Positions 18,010 to 25,490 of a stretch of 64,000 bases of DNA are shown here, one piece after another. Position 1 is the first letter of the stretch. The number at the start of each line of letters is the position of its first letter. The stretch is from contig JAYOFL010000008.1 in assembly GCA_038117205.1 (NCBI GenBank), forward strand, positions 16,525 through 80,524, in the 5' to 3' direction. This DNA is from JAQBZY01 sp038117205 (GTDB lineage: Bacteria > Pseudomonadota > Alphaproteobacteria > Rhodospirillales > Casp-alpha2). Below the pieces are notes generated by a model. It ran no database searches. It was not told the origin of the DNA and saw only the letters and a list, made by a program, of their open reading frames with translations. Position numbers and translations under genes: made by a program.

Positions 18010-18864
18010 ATGAATGCAAAACAGGACTCTCTCATCGTCGGCGCTGCCGAAGCCAACCAGCGGTTTTCCCGCCTTCTGTCGGAAAGCGAGGGCGGCCGCG
18101 AGGTCGTAATCACCAGGCGCGGCCATCCGGTGGCCCGGATCACGGCAATCACCGAGGAAGCCTCGGCCGGTGACGACGACGACGCCATCGGCCGGCCCGC
18201 CGGCGCCGACCTGCCCGATTATTCGAAGCGGGTGCAATTGATCGAAACCTGCCGGCGCATGAACGCGGTCGGCATCAACCAGGGAACGTCCGGGAACGCC
18301 AGCGTGCGAATCGACGGCGGCCTGCTGATCACGCCCTCCGGTCTCGACTACGACCTGACGACACCGGCGGACATCGTGCGGCTGGATCCGGAGGGCAAGC
18401 CCATGGGCGGCCGGCGCAACCCCTCCAGCGAATGGCTGTTCCACGTCCGGATCATGCAGGCGAAACCCAGGGTCGGCGCGGTTCTGCACACCCATTCCCT
18501 GAACGCGACGACGCTCGCCTGCCTCGGCCGCTCGATTCCGCCGTTCCATTACATGGTGGCGGTGTGCGGCGGCCGGGACATCCGGTGTGCGCCCTATGCC
18601 ACCTTCGGTACCGAGAAGCTGGCGGAAACTGTCATCGAGGCGCTGGACGGGCGGCTCGCCTGCCTGATGGCGAATCACGGCATGATCGTTCTCGGACGCG
18701 ACCTCAAGGACGCCTTCAACCGAGCCGTCGAGGTGGAAAACCTGGCGGCGCAGTACCTGAAGGCGCTCGCCGTCGGCACGCCGCAGCTCCTGACCGTCGG
18801 CGACATGGATGTGGTGCTGGAGAAGTTCAAGAATTACAGTGCCTGGGCCGAACCGAAGCGATGA
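18010..18864 (+). CDS. Class II aldolase with an N-terminal Phd/YefM antitoxin-like domain
   Basis: A 284-residue fusion. Residues 1-50 resemble a PhdYeFM antitoxin: VGAAEANQRFSRLLSESEGG then VVITRRGHPVARITAI. After an acidic linker (residues 51-68) comes a full class II aldolase of the fuculose-phosphate aldolase type: NQGTSGNASVR at 90-100, catalytic Glu141 in SSEW, and zinc ligands His160, His162 and His223. Free aldolases of this type begin near LIETCRRMNAVGINQG, so the extra domain is a true addition in one open frame. With mtnP and mtnA close by, the aldolase may split methylthioribulose 1-phosphate as Ald2 does in R. rubrum. A DHCW cupin follows 49 bases later. Confidence 0.88.
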   Translation: MNAKQDSLIVGAAEANQRFSRLLSESEGGREVVITRRGHPVARITAITEEASAGDDDDAIGRPAGADLPDYSKRVQLIETCRRMNAVGINQGTSGNASVRIDGGLLITPSGLDYDLTTPADIVRLDPEGKPMGGRRNPSSEWLFHVRIMQAKPRVGAVLHTHSLNATTLACLGRSIPPFHYMVAVCGGRDIRCAPYATFGTEKLAETVIEALDGRLACLMANHGMIVLGRDLKDAFNRAVEVENLAAQYLKALAVGTPQLLTVGDMDVVLEKFKNYSAWAEPKR

Positions 18865-18913
18865 CGCGGCGGGTCGGCGCCCCCAAAAGGGGTGTCCGGA
18901 TGGAGCCGCCGAC

Positions 18914-19246
18914 ATGAAAATTCCCGAACTGTCCTTCACCACCACCGATTGGGACGCCGTCGAGCCCACGGTTCACCCGGGTGAAACCGGCGAAGCGCTC
19001 TGGCGCACGCTCGAGGTCGGCGACATCCGGATCAGGGTGGTTGATTACTCGCCGGGTTATTTGGCGGATCACTGGTGCGACCGCGGACATATCCTCTATG
19101 TGCTTGAGGGCGAACTGATTTCCGAATTGAAGGACGGCCGCAGCGTGACGCTGACGCCGGGCATGAGCTACCAGGTTTCCGACTTCGGCGACGCGCCGCA
19201 CCGCTCCCGCACGCCGAAAGGGGCGAAGCTGTTTATCGTCGACTGA
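18914..19246 (+). CDS. DHCW-motif cupin fold protein
   Basis: A 110-residue single cupin with the DHWC motif (ADHWCDRGHILYVLEGEL) of the DHCW cupin family and a second conserved block TLTPGMSYQVSDFGDAPHRS. The function of the family is not established. It follows the Phd-aldolase by 49 bases in the same direction and is likely cotranscribed. In R. rubrum a cupin acts in a parallel methylthioadenosine route, which makes this pairing notable, but no orthology is claimed here. Confidence 0.82.
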   Translation: MKIPELSFTTTDWDAVEPTVHPGETGEALWRTLEVGDIRIRVVDYSPGYLADHWCDRGHILYVLEGELISELKDGRSVTLTPGMSYQVSDFGDAPHRSRTPKGAKLFIVD

Positions 19247-19342
19247 AGGCCGCGCGATCAAATTTTCGTGGCGTCATTTCCAGGATCGGGCCGGCATTGT
19301 ATATTGCGCCTGCATTCGATCCGGCGACACGCCGGTCGGATG

Positions 19343-19373
19343 GGTGCCGATAGGTCGGCGCCGACACTTTTTT
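19343..19373 (+). promoter_or_regulatory. Leader hairpin plus T6 tract before the first copy (terminator-like)
   Basis: GGTGCCGA (19343-19350) can pair with TCGGCGCC (19355-19362, one G-U pair) around a four-base loop, and TTTTTT lies at 19368-19373, sixteen bases before the ATG. This is the form of an intrinsic terminator or attenuator placed in a 5' leader. The same element is conserved in the second copy. Confidence 0.5.
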
Positions 19374-19388
19374 GTGGACCCTCAGAAA

Positions 19389-19670
19389 ATGTTTACCAAG
19401 ACGACCCGGTTCGCCGTTGCCGCGGTGGCGGTGACGCTGTTCGTGCAGCCGTTCGGCGTTTCCGCCGAAACCCGGAATCCCTCCGAAATCGACGCTTGCC
19501 TGCAAAGCGCCAAAGTCGTCCAGGACGACTGGTAGGATAACGTGCAGGACCAGAAAGTGGCCATTTTCGATGCCCTGATGACGTCCGTGGAAGACAACTG
19601 CGCGTCGGGCAAGGTCAAAGAGGCGATGGATATCCTCGCCAGCGCCCGCGCCATGGTGGTGCCGGAATAA
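19389..19670 (+). pseudogene. Small secreted protein, first copy, interrupted by an in-frame TAG
   Basis: The reading frame starts like its intact neighbour (MFTKTTRFAVAAVAVTLF, signal peptide cleaved after VSA) but meets TAG at 19533-19535 after QDDW. Reading on in the same frame gives 45 further residues to a TAA at 19668-19670. These include FDALMTSVEDNCASGKVKEA and end in SARAMVVPE, matching the C-terminus of the second copy (EARGMVASE). So a single nonsense codon has cut a formerly complete 93-codon gene; the truncated product would be 48 residues. The function of the family is unknown to me. Confidence 0.8.
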
Positions 19671-19714
19671 CCTACCGCCCACAAGCGGCCAGCCTAGTAC
19701 CGTCCGGCATCGCG

Positions 19715-19736
19715 CCGCCCCCGGCAAAGGGGGCGG
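19715..19736. other. GC-rich hairpin without T tract in the gap between the two copies
   Basis: CCGCCCCC (19715-19722) and GGGGGCGG (19729-19736) form a perfect 8-base inverted repeat with a 6-base loop. No T tract follows on either strand, so it is not a convincing terminator. The rest of 19671-19800 shows no gene. Confidence 0.4.
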
Positions 19737-19889
19737 TGCGTCCGCTTGCGCCTTTGCGGGACGGCGTCGGGTCGCGGAACATTGTGAAGCCTCGCCGGTG
19801 TCGATCACATTTTCGTGCCCCCATTTTCAAAGTCCCGGCGCCGGCGTATATTCCGCCTGCATTCGATCCGGCGACGCGCCGAACGGATG

Positions 19890-19920
19890 GGTGCCGACAG
19901 GTCGGCGCCGACACTTTTTT
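19890..19920 (+). promoter_or_regulatory. Leader hairpin plus T6 tract before the second copy (terminator-like)
   Basis: GGTGCCGA (19890-19897), loop CAGG, TCGGCGCC (19902-19909) and TTTTTT (19915-19920), exactly 547 bases from the equivalent in the first copy. The loop has changed (TAGG to CAGG) while both stem arms are unchanged. That fits selection on the stem, though two copies give weak evidence. Confidence 0.5.
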
Positions 19921-19935
19921 GTGGACCCTCAGAAA

Positions 19936-20223
19936 ATGTTTACCAAGACGACCCGGTTCGCCGTTGCCGCGGTGGCGGTGACGCTGTTCGCGCAGCCCTT
20001 TGGCGTTTCCGCCGATACCCGCAGCCTTTCGGAAATCGACATCTGCATGCAGGCGCTCAAGGACACCAAGGACGCCCGTGCGGCTAACCCGGTGATCGGC
20101 GCCAAGGCGACCGTCGATTTCGACAAGCTGGTCGCTGAAGCCGAAGCCAAGTGCCAGGCCGGTCAGTCGGTCGATGCGCAGAAGATGCTCGTCGAAGCGC
20201 GCGGCATGGTCGCTTCCGAGTAA
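19936..20223 (+). CDS. Small secreted protein, intact copy
   Basis: A 95-residue protein with a Sec signal peptide (MFTKTTRFAVAAVAVTLFAQ, cleavage after VSA near residue 26) and a mature part of about 70 residues with two cysteines (one in DICMQALKD, one in EAKCQAGQS), which could form a disulfide. The mature region is probably helical. I do not recognise the family. No strong ribosome site precedes the ATG, but signal-peptide conservation with the broken copy supports this start over earlier in-frame codons. A strong bidirectional terminator follows at 20276. Confidence 0.75.
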   Translation: MFTKTTRFAVAAVAVTLFAQPFGVSADTRSLSEIDICMQALKDTKDARAANPVIGAKATVDFDKLVAEAEAKCQAGQSVDAQKMLVEARGMVASE

Positions 20224-20275
20224 GCGCCGAACAGGATACCGGGCGCCGTCTGGCAGAGACGGCGGCCGTAAAAGA

Positions 20276-20303
20276 AACGCCCAGGTGTGAGCCTGGGCGT
20301 TTT
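20276..20303. terminator. Bidirectional intrinsic terminator between the secreted-protein gene and petC
   Basis: AACGCCCAGG (20276-20285) and CCTGGGCGTT (20292-20301) form a perfect 10-base stem with a 6-base loop. TTTT at 20300-20303 serves the forward strand, and an A-rich stretch before the stem (20269-20277) gives a T-rich tail for the reverse strand. It separates two convergent genes. Confidence 0.85.
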
Positions 20304-20326
20304 CCGTTGCGGGGGTTGGTTCGACC

Positions 20327-21190
20327 TCAGTGCAGGTCGGACCAGATCTTCCGCTTGAGGGCGAAGAGCAGGGCGGTCAGCACGATCAGGAAGATCAGCA
20401 CCTTGATGCCCATGTTCTTGCGCGCTTCCAGTTCCGGCTCGGCGGCCCAGCTCAGGAAGACCGCCACGTCGGTCGCCATCTGCTCGACGGTCGCCTTGGT
20501 GCCGTCGGCGTAATCGACGGCGCCTTCGGCCAGCGGCGGCGCCATCGAGATGGCGTGGCCCGGGAAGTACATGTTGAAGTACTTGCCTTCCGGCAGTTCG
20601 AACGGCTTGCCGTCGTTGTGCTTGGCGTAGTCCTTCTGGAAGTCGGCCGGCGGCTGTTCGTGGTAGCCGGTCAGCAGCGCATGCAGATAGTCGGCGCCGA
20701 GCGGATAGCCGCCCGGATGCTTCAACGACACGCGGATCGCCGAATCGCCGCCGCCCGAACGGGCCTTGGTGATCAGCGACAGATCCGGCGGCGCGGCGCC
20801 GCCGTTGGCCGCGGCGGCGGCCTTGGCGTTCGGGAACGGCGACGGCCAGTGATCCGACGGCTTGGCCGGACGGCTGAACATCTCACCCGAGTCGTTCGGG
20901 CCGTCCTGCACTTCGTAGCCCGCCGCGATGGCCTTCACCTCGTCCTCGTTGTAGCCGAGGGCTTCCAGGTTGCGGAAGGCGATCAGCTTCAGAGAGTGGC
21001 AGGCGGCGCAGACGTTCTTGAAGACCTGGAAGCCGCGCTGCGCGGCCGCCCGGTCGTAGGTGCCGAAGAGACCCGAGAACGACCACTGCTTGGACGGCGG
21101 GGTGACGCCGCTGGCCGCGAACGCGGGCTGGGCGGCGATCAGGACACCGGCCGAAACGGCGGCGATGGCGACGGTTTTGATCATCTTCAT
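20327..21190 (-). CDS. petC: Cytochrome c1 of the cytochrome bc1 complex
   Basis: A 287-residue subunit that passes electrons from the Rieske centre to soluble cytochrome c. It has a signal peptide cleaved after AFA (residue 25), the heme c motif CAACH at residues 61-65, the sixth-ligand methionine in AISMAPPL, and a C-terminal membrane anchor (NMGIKVLIFLIVLTALLFAL) facing the periplasm. It is the last gene of the petA-petB-petC operon, starting 5 bases after petB ends. Confidence 0.95.
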   Translation of the reverse strand: MKMIKTVAIAAVSAGVLIAAQPAFAASGVTPPSKQWSFSGLFGTYDRAAAQRGFQVFKNVCAACHSLKLIAFRNLEALGYNEDEVKAIAAGYEVQDGPNDSGEMFSRPAKPSDHWPSPFPNAKAAAAANGGAAPPDLSLITKARSGGGDSAIRVSLKHPGGYPLGADYLHALLTGYHEQPPADFQKDYAKHNDGKPFELPEGKYFNMYFPGHAISMAPPLAEGAVDYADGTKATVEQMATDVAVFLSWAAEPELEARKNMGIKVLIFLIVLTALLFALKRKIWSDLH

Positions 21191-21195
21191 GGTTC

Positions 21196-22476
21196 TTACT
21201 CCGCCGCGTGGGTCTTCATCACCGAGGCCGCGATGCTGTCCGGGAGCGGCTTGGTGCGCTCCAGGACGCTGACGATCGGGACCAGGATGATGATGTGAAG
21301 GAAATAGTAGAAGGTCGCCCACTGGCCGACCGTGACCAGCACGCCTTCCGCCGGATGACCGCCGACGTAGCCGAGCACGATGCAGTCGAGCACGAACACC
21401 CAGAACAGCAACCGGTGCACCGGCCGATAGGTCGCGGAACGCACCCGCGACCGGTCGAGCCACGGCAGCAGCAGCAGCACCAGAATCGAGGCGAACATGG
21501 CGATGACGCCGGCCAGCTTGGCCGACATCAGCCAAGAGATCGGCCAGAACAGGAAGTAGTCGGCGGTGAAGGCGCGCAGGATCGCGTAGAACGGCAGGAA
21601 GTACCATTCCGGCACGATGTGCGGCGGCGTCACCAGCGGGTTCGCCGGGATGTAGTTGTCCGCTTCTCCGAAGTAGTTCGGCGCGAAGAAGACGAACACC
21701 GAGAACACGATCAGCAGAACGCCGAGCCCGTACAGATCCTTGATGGTGTAGTACGGATGGAACGGGATCGTGTCCTTCGCCTTGTCCTTGATGTCGACGC
21801 CGGTCGGGTTGTTCGAGTGGTGCATGTGCAGCGCCCACAGGTGCAGGAACACCAGGCCGACGATGACGAACGGCAGCAGGTAGTGCAGCGCGAAGAAGCG
21901 GTTCAGCGTCGGGTTGTCGACGACGAAGCCGCCCCACAGCCACTTCACGACCGGGTCGCCAATGATCGGCAGCGCCGAGAACAGGTTGGTGATGACGGTG
22001 GCGCCCCAGAAGCTCATCTGGCCCCACGGCAGCACGTAACCCATGAACGCGGTCGCCATCATGGCGAGCAGGATGAAGATGCCGATCATCCAGAGAATCT
22101 CGCGCGGCGCCTTGTAGGAGCCGTAGTACATGCCGCGGAAGATGTGGATGTAGACGACGACGAAGAAGAAGCTGGCGCCGTTCATGTGGATGTAGCGCAA
22201 CAGCCAGCCGAAGTTGACGTCGCGCATGATCCGTTCGACGGAGTTAAAGGCGATGTCGACGTGCGACGTATAGCTCATGGCCAGCGTGATGCCGCTGACG
22301 ATCATGATGACCAGGACGATGCCGGCCAGCGAGCCGAAGTTCCAGAAGTAGTTCAGGTTCTTCGGCGTCGGGTATTCATGCAGCTGATTGTGCATGAACG
22401 AAAAGATCGGCAGCCGGTGTTCGATCCAGTTGACGACCGCGCTGTTCGACTTGAAGTTCGAGCTCGAGCCACTCAT
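21196..22476 (-). CDS. petB: Cytochrome b of the cytochrome bc1 complex
   Basis: A 426-residue membrane protein with eight expected helices that carries both b hemes and the two quinone sites. The four heme-ligand histidines are seen in LRYIHMNG, VYIHIFRG, FALHYLLPF and ALHMHHSNN, and the Qo-site PEWY motif is present (VPEWYFLPFYAIL). The length fits an alphaproteobacterial cytochrome b separate from c1. It lies between petA and petC with short spacing. Confidence 0.96.
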   Translation of the reverse strand: MSGSSSNFKSNSAVVNWIEHRLPIFSFMHNQLHEYPTPKNLNYFWNFGSLAGIVLVIMIVSGITLAMSYTSHVDIAFNSVERIMRDVNFGWLLRYIHMNGASFFFVVVYIHIFRGMYYGSYKAPREILWMIGIFILLAMMATAFMGYVLPWGQMSFWGATVITNLFSALPIIGDPVVKWLWGGFVVDNPTLNRFFALHYLLPFVIVGLVFLHLWALHMHHSNNPTGVDIKDKAKDTIPFHPYYTIKDLYGLGVLLIVFSVFVFFAPNYFGEADNYIPANPLVTPPHIVPEWYFLPFYAILRAFTADYFLFWPISWLMSAKLAGVIAMFASILVLLLLPWLDRSRVRSATYRPVHRLLFWVFVLDCIVLGYVGGHPAEGVLVTVGQWATFYYFLHIIILVPIVSVLERTKPLPDSIAASVMKTHAAE

Positions 22477-22490
22477 TTCCCTGCTCCCCC

Positions 22491-23060
22491 TCAGCCGATT
22501 TTCACGGTGGTGTCGGTGACGAACTCATAGCCGGGGACCGGCAGGTTGTTCGGCGCCGGGCCTTTGCGGATACGACCCGAGGTGTCGTAGTGCGAACCGT
22601 GGCAGGGGCAGAACCAACCGCCGAACTCGCCCTTCGTGTCGCCGGTCTTCTGGCCCAAGGGAATGCAGCCCAGGTGCGTGCAGACGCCGACCATGATCAG
22701 CCATTCCGGCTTCTTGACGCGGTCCTTGTCGGTCGCCGGATCGGGGAGCTTGGTCAGATCGACCTCGGCCGCGGACTTGATCTCATCGGCCGTGCGGTGC
22801 CGGATGAAGACCGGCTTGCCGCGCCAGACGACCGTGATGCTCTGCCCGACGGCGATGGACGACAGGTCCACCTCGGTCGAGGCCAGCGCCAGCGTATCGG
22901 CGGCCGGGTTCATCTGATCGACGAACGGCCATACGGCGATGGCCGTGCCGGCGGCGCCGACGGCGGCAGTGGTCCACAGCAGGAAATCGCGACGCGTCTG
23001 GTCGTCGATTTCCGCGTTGCCGCTCACGGCGTGCCCCGTGGGCGCTGCGGTATCGCTCAT
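22491..23060 (-). CDS. petA: Ubiquinol-cytochrome c reductase Rieske iron-sulfur subunit
   Basis: A 189-residue subunit with the two [2Fe-2S] ligand boxes CTHLGC (residues 127-132) and CPCHGSHY (151-158). A twin-arginine-like RRDFLLWT (23-30) precedes the single membrane anchor, consistent with Tat export of a folded Rieske protein. It is the first gene of petABC; its promoter should lie in 23061-23275. Confidence 0.95.
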   Translation of the reverse strand: MSDTAAPTGHAVSGNAEIDDQTRRDFLLWTTAAVGAAGTAIAVWPFVDQMNPAADTLALASTEVDLSSIAVGQSITVVWRGKPVFIRHRTADEIKSAAEVDLTKLPDPATDKDRVKKPEWLIMVGVCTHLGCIPLGQKTGDTKGEFGGWFCPCHGSHYDTSGRIRKGPAPNNLPVPGYEFVTDTTVKIG

Positions 23061-23173
23061 GAAAACTCCCCTTGTAAGACCTCATCCGGGACCGTGAAGC
23101 CGGTCGCCGGCAAAACCCGAGACGATGCGTTCGACCGGGTCGTCGGGCCCGCAGCCGTTACCGGCAACGGGTC

Positions 23174-23200
23174 AAAAAACCCACGAACTTAGGGTTTTTT
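23174..23200. repeat. Inverted repeat AAAAAACCC/GGGTTTTTT upstream of petA
   Basis: AAAAAACCC (23174-23182) and GGGTTTTTT (23192-23200) form a perfect 9-base inverted repeat with a 9-base spacer, 114 bases before petA. It could be an operator or a second, weak terminator. The rest of 23061-23275 has no visible gene and should carry the petABC promoter. Confidence 0.5.
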
Positions 23201-23275
23201 TATAAAGGATGGCGTTGCTCTTGCAAGGATTTAGATGGATTTTCCGGGCCGTTCCGGGGAGCCGCCCGGAGAACG

Positions 23276-23311
23276 AAAAACCGGGCCCCGCGGGGCGCGG
23301 GACCCGGTCCG
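23276..23311 (-). terminator. Intrinsic terminator after the Hsp20 gene
   Basis: On the reverse strand a 13-base stem (ACCGGGTCCCGCG with CGCGGGGCCCGGT, one G-U pair) with a 3-base loop is followed by a short T run (the A5 at 23276-23280 on the forward strand). It lies 34-69 bases past the Hsp20 stop and isolates that gene from petABC. Confidence 0.85.
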
Positions 23312-23344
23312 GTGGTTGGTCCTATTTAGGACGGTGGCCGCCGT

Positions 23345-23776
23345 TCAGCGGCTCTCGACCTTGATCTGCTGCTTTTTCGGCTTCGCTTCCTTGTGGCGCG
23401 GCAGGGTCAGCGTCAGGACGCCCTTGTCGGCGTGCGCCTTGATCCCCTCGCGGTCCACGTCGGCCGGTATCTGGAACGACCGTTGGAACATGCCGTAGGT
23501 GCGCTCCGAGAAGTAGTAATCCTTTTTCTTTTCCGTCTTTTCGGTTTTCTTTTCGCCCTTGATGGTCAGGACGTCCCCTTCGATGGAGATATCCACATCC
23601 TCTTCGGCGACGCCCGGCAGTTCGAGCGTGATCTCGTAAATCTCGCCGTCCTGCGAGGCATCGGCGCTCGGATGGAAGAAGTCGGCGATCTGGCGTCCGA
23701 GGGACCAGAACGGTTCGAACAGGCCCGGCCAGGACGTCTGGCGGCCTTGAAAGGGAACGCTTTTCGTGGTCGACAT
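23345..23776 (-). CDS. Hsp20/alpha-crystallin family small heat-shock protein
   Basis: A 143-residue chaperone that should bind unfolding proteins without ATP. The alpha-crystallin domain runs from about residue 40 to 130, with the ELPGVAEEDVDISIEGDVLTI start and the terminal A-x-x-x-GVLTLTLP motif. A lysine-rich insertion (KGEKKTEKTEKKKDYY) lies in the middle. An AGGAGG ribosome site at 23785-23790 fixes the start at 23776. It is a single-gene unit ended by a strong terminator. Confidence 0.93.
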   Translation of the reverse strand: MSTTKSVPFQGRQTSWPGLFEPFWSLGRQIADFFHPSADASQDGEIYEITLELPGVAEEDVDISIEGDVLTIKGEKKTEKTEKKKDYYFSERTYGMFQRSFQIPADVDREGIKAHADKGVLTLTLPRHKEAKPKKQQIKVESR

Positions 23777-23895
23777 CTGTGTATCCTCCTTTGCTGTTGG
23801 AGCGCCTCCCCCCGGGTCGCCAAATGGCCGGCCGCTCGGGAAGGCCCCGGTCTCGATCAAGGAGATATTGTCGCACGCCGGCGACCGCAATGCGT

Positions 23896-23907
23896 TGACC
23901 TAGGTCA
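23896..23907. promoter_or_regulatory. 12-base palindrome TGACCTAGGTCA between hsp20 and trmL
   Basis: A perfect 12-base palindrome lies in the divergent gap between the Hsp20 gene and trmL, 6 bases before the trmL ATG. Its form is typical of a dimeric repressor site. No regulator can be named from sequence. Confidence 0.4.
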
Positions 23908-23913
23908 TTGAAA

Positions 23914-24411
23914 ATGAACGGAATAACCCTTTCCCTGTACCAGCCGGACATCCCGCAGAACGCCGGAAATCTGTTCCGGACCGCGGCCTGTTTCGGTGTC
24001 CCCGTGCACGTGATCGAGCCCTGCGGTTTCGCGCTCGGCGACGCGCGGATGCGGCGCGCCGGCATGGACTATGTGGACAGCCTCGATCTGACCCGGCATG
24101 CGTCGTGGGAGGACTTTCGGGCCGAAGGGCCGAAGGGGCGGCTCGTGCTGTTGACGACGCGCGCCGAGACGGCGCTCTCGGCGTTCCGGTTCGAAGCCGG
24201 CGACATCCTTTTGCTCGGGCGGGAATCGGCCGGCGTGCCGGACGACGTGCACGCGGCGGCGGACGCGCGGGTGCGGCTTCCCATGCGGGCCGGGCTCCGG
24301 TCTCTCAACGTCGCGGTGGCGGGGGCGGTCGCGCTTTACGAGGCGCTCCGGCAACTGGGCGGCTTGCCGGACGGCGCCGGCGCGGGCGAAGATGCTGCCG
24401 TCACGGATTGA
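23914..24411 (+). CDS. trmL: tRNA (cytidine(34)-2'-O)-methyltransferase
   Basis: A 165-residue SPOUT methyltransferase that 2'-O-methylates the wobble base of tRNA-Leu in characterised members. The three family blocks are present: YQPDIPQNAGNLFRTAACFG at the N-terminus, LLGRESAGVPDDVH, and the knot-forming MRAGLRSLNVAVAGAVALYE. ATG 23914 is preferred to TTG 23908 because the family starts at this methionine. HemF follows. Confidence 0.93.
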   Translation: MNGITLSLYQPDIPQNAGNLFRTAACFGVPVHVIEPCGFALGDARMRRAGMDYVDSLDLTRHASWEDFRAEGPKGRLVLLTTRAETALSAFRFEAGDILLLGRESAGVPDDVHAAADARVRLPMRAGLRSLNVAVAGAVALYEALRQLGGLPDGAGAGEDAAVTD

Positions 24412-24421
24412 GGAAGTGGGT

Positions 24422-25315
24422 ATGACAGCAGGCAAAACGGCGACCCGTGCGGCGGACGCGGCCTTCGGTGAGGCGCACAAGGCGCGGGCCAGGGCGTGGT
24501 TCGAGGAACTCCGCGACGATCTCTGCGCCCGCCTCGAAGACGTCGAGCGCGCCGCAACGCCGCATGCCGGCAATTCGGCGTTTTCGCCGGCGTCCTTCGA
24601 GCGCAAGGCCTGGGAACGGCCGGGCGGCGGCGGCGGCGTGATGTCGGTCTTGCGGAACGGCCGGGTGTTCGAGAAGGCCGGCGTCAACGTTTCCACCGTG
24701 CACGGCGAGTTTTCCGAGGAATTCCGCGTCCGCGTGCCGGGGGCGGCCGAGGATCCGCGCTTCTGGGCGTCCGGCATTTCCGTCGTCATTCACCCGCGCT
24801 CGCCAAAGGTGCCGGCGGCGCACATGAATACCCGCATGATCGTCACCACGCAGGGCTGGTTCGGCGGCGGCGGCGACCTGACGCCGGTGTTTCCGGACAC
24901 GGCCGAGACGGAGCTGTTCCACGGCGCCTTCAAGCAGGCCTGCGACGCCTACGACCCGGACTACTATCCGAAGTTCAAGCAGTGGTGCGACGAGTACTTC
25001 TTCCTGCCGCACCGGGGCGAGGCACGTGGCGTCGGCGGCATCTTCTACGACAACCTCGCGACCGGCGATTGGGAGCGGGATTTCGCCTTCACCCGTGACG
25101 TGGGCCAGGCCTTCGTCACCGTCTATCCGGAAATCGCCAGGGCCAAGATGAACGCCACGTGGACGGACGCGGAACGCGACGCCCAGCTCGTGAAGCGCGG
25201 CCGCTATGTCGAATTCAACCTGCTCTATGACCGGGGCACGCTGTTCGGCCTCAAAACCGGCGGCAACACGGAAGCCATCCTCATGAGCCTGCCGCCCGCC
25301 GTCGGCTGGCCATGA
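24422..25315 (+). CDS. hemF: Oxygen-dependent coproporphyrinogen III oxidase
   Basis: A 297-residue enzyme that uses O2 to decarboxylate coproporphyrinogen III to protoporphyrinogen IX in heme synthesis. Typical segments are WERPGGGGGVMSVLRNG, the active-site VIHPRSPKVPAAHMNTRM, WFGGGGDLTPVFP, and the C-terminal RYVEFNLLYDRGTLFGLKTGGN. A GAGGAAG lies eight bases upstream of ATG 24422. It needs oxygen, so the organism respires aerobically at least part of the time. Confidence 0.96.
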   Translation: MTAGKTATRAADAAFGEAHKARARAWFEELRDDLCARLEDVERAATPHAGNSAFSPASFERKAWERPGGGGGVMSVLRNGRVFEKAGVNVSTVHGEFSEEFRVRVPGAAEDPRFWASGISVVIHPRSPKVPAAHMNTRMIVTTQGWFGGGGDLTPVFPDTAETELFHGAFKQACDAYDPDYYPKFKQWCDEYFFLPHRGEARGVGGIFYDNLATGDWERDFAFTRDVGQAFVTVYPEIARAKMNATWTDAERDAQLVKRGRYVEFNLLYDRGTLFGLKTGGNTEAILMSLPPAVGWP

Positions 25316-25490
25316 TGAAATGACTAAATTTTAGTCACTAAAACAAAGATGATTAAAATTTGATCGTTTAAATGCGTCCCGTCCGCGCGGCGCCGGCCCG
25401 CGGACATTCTCGAAAACGCTTTTCATTCAGTCGATTGCATCCGGATCGCCGAAGCGGCGCCGGATGGCACGGCAATTGCGCTTAGACTGA

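Larger units (their letters stand above)
19255..20017 (+). repeat. Tandem direct duplication of promoter, leader and gene start (period 547 bases)
   Basis: Positions about 19255-19470 are repeated at about 19802-20017 with an exact offset of 547 bases and few differences. The repeated block includes a conserved ATTTTCGTG element, a TATATT (19300-19305 and 19847-19852), a leader hairpin with a T6 tract, the ATG and the whole signal-peptide coding region. Similarity falls off inside the mature protein, so the two genes have diverged after duplication. Confidence 0.85.

Noticed and set aside
19533..19535. TAG in the first secreted-protein copy as a recoded codon (pyrrolysine or readthrough)
   Set aside because: No pyl genes or readthrough context are visible, and the intact second copy explains it better as a nonsense mutation.
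19715..19736. GC hairpin as a terminator between the two copies
   Set aside because: No T tract on either strand.
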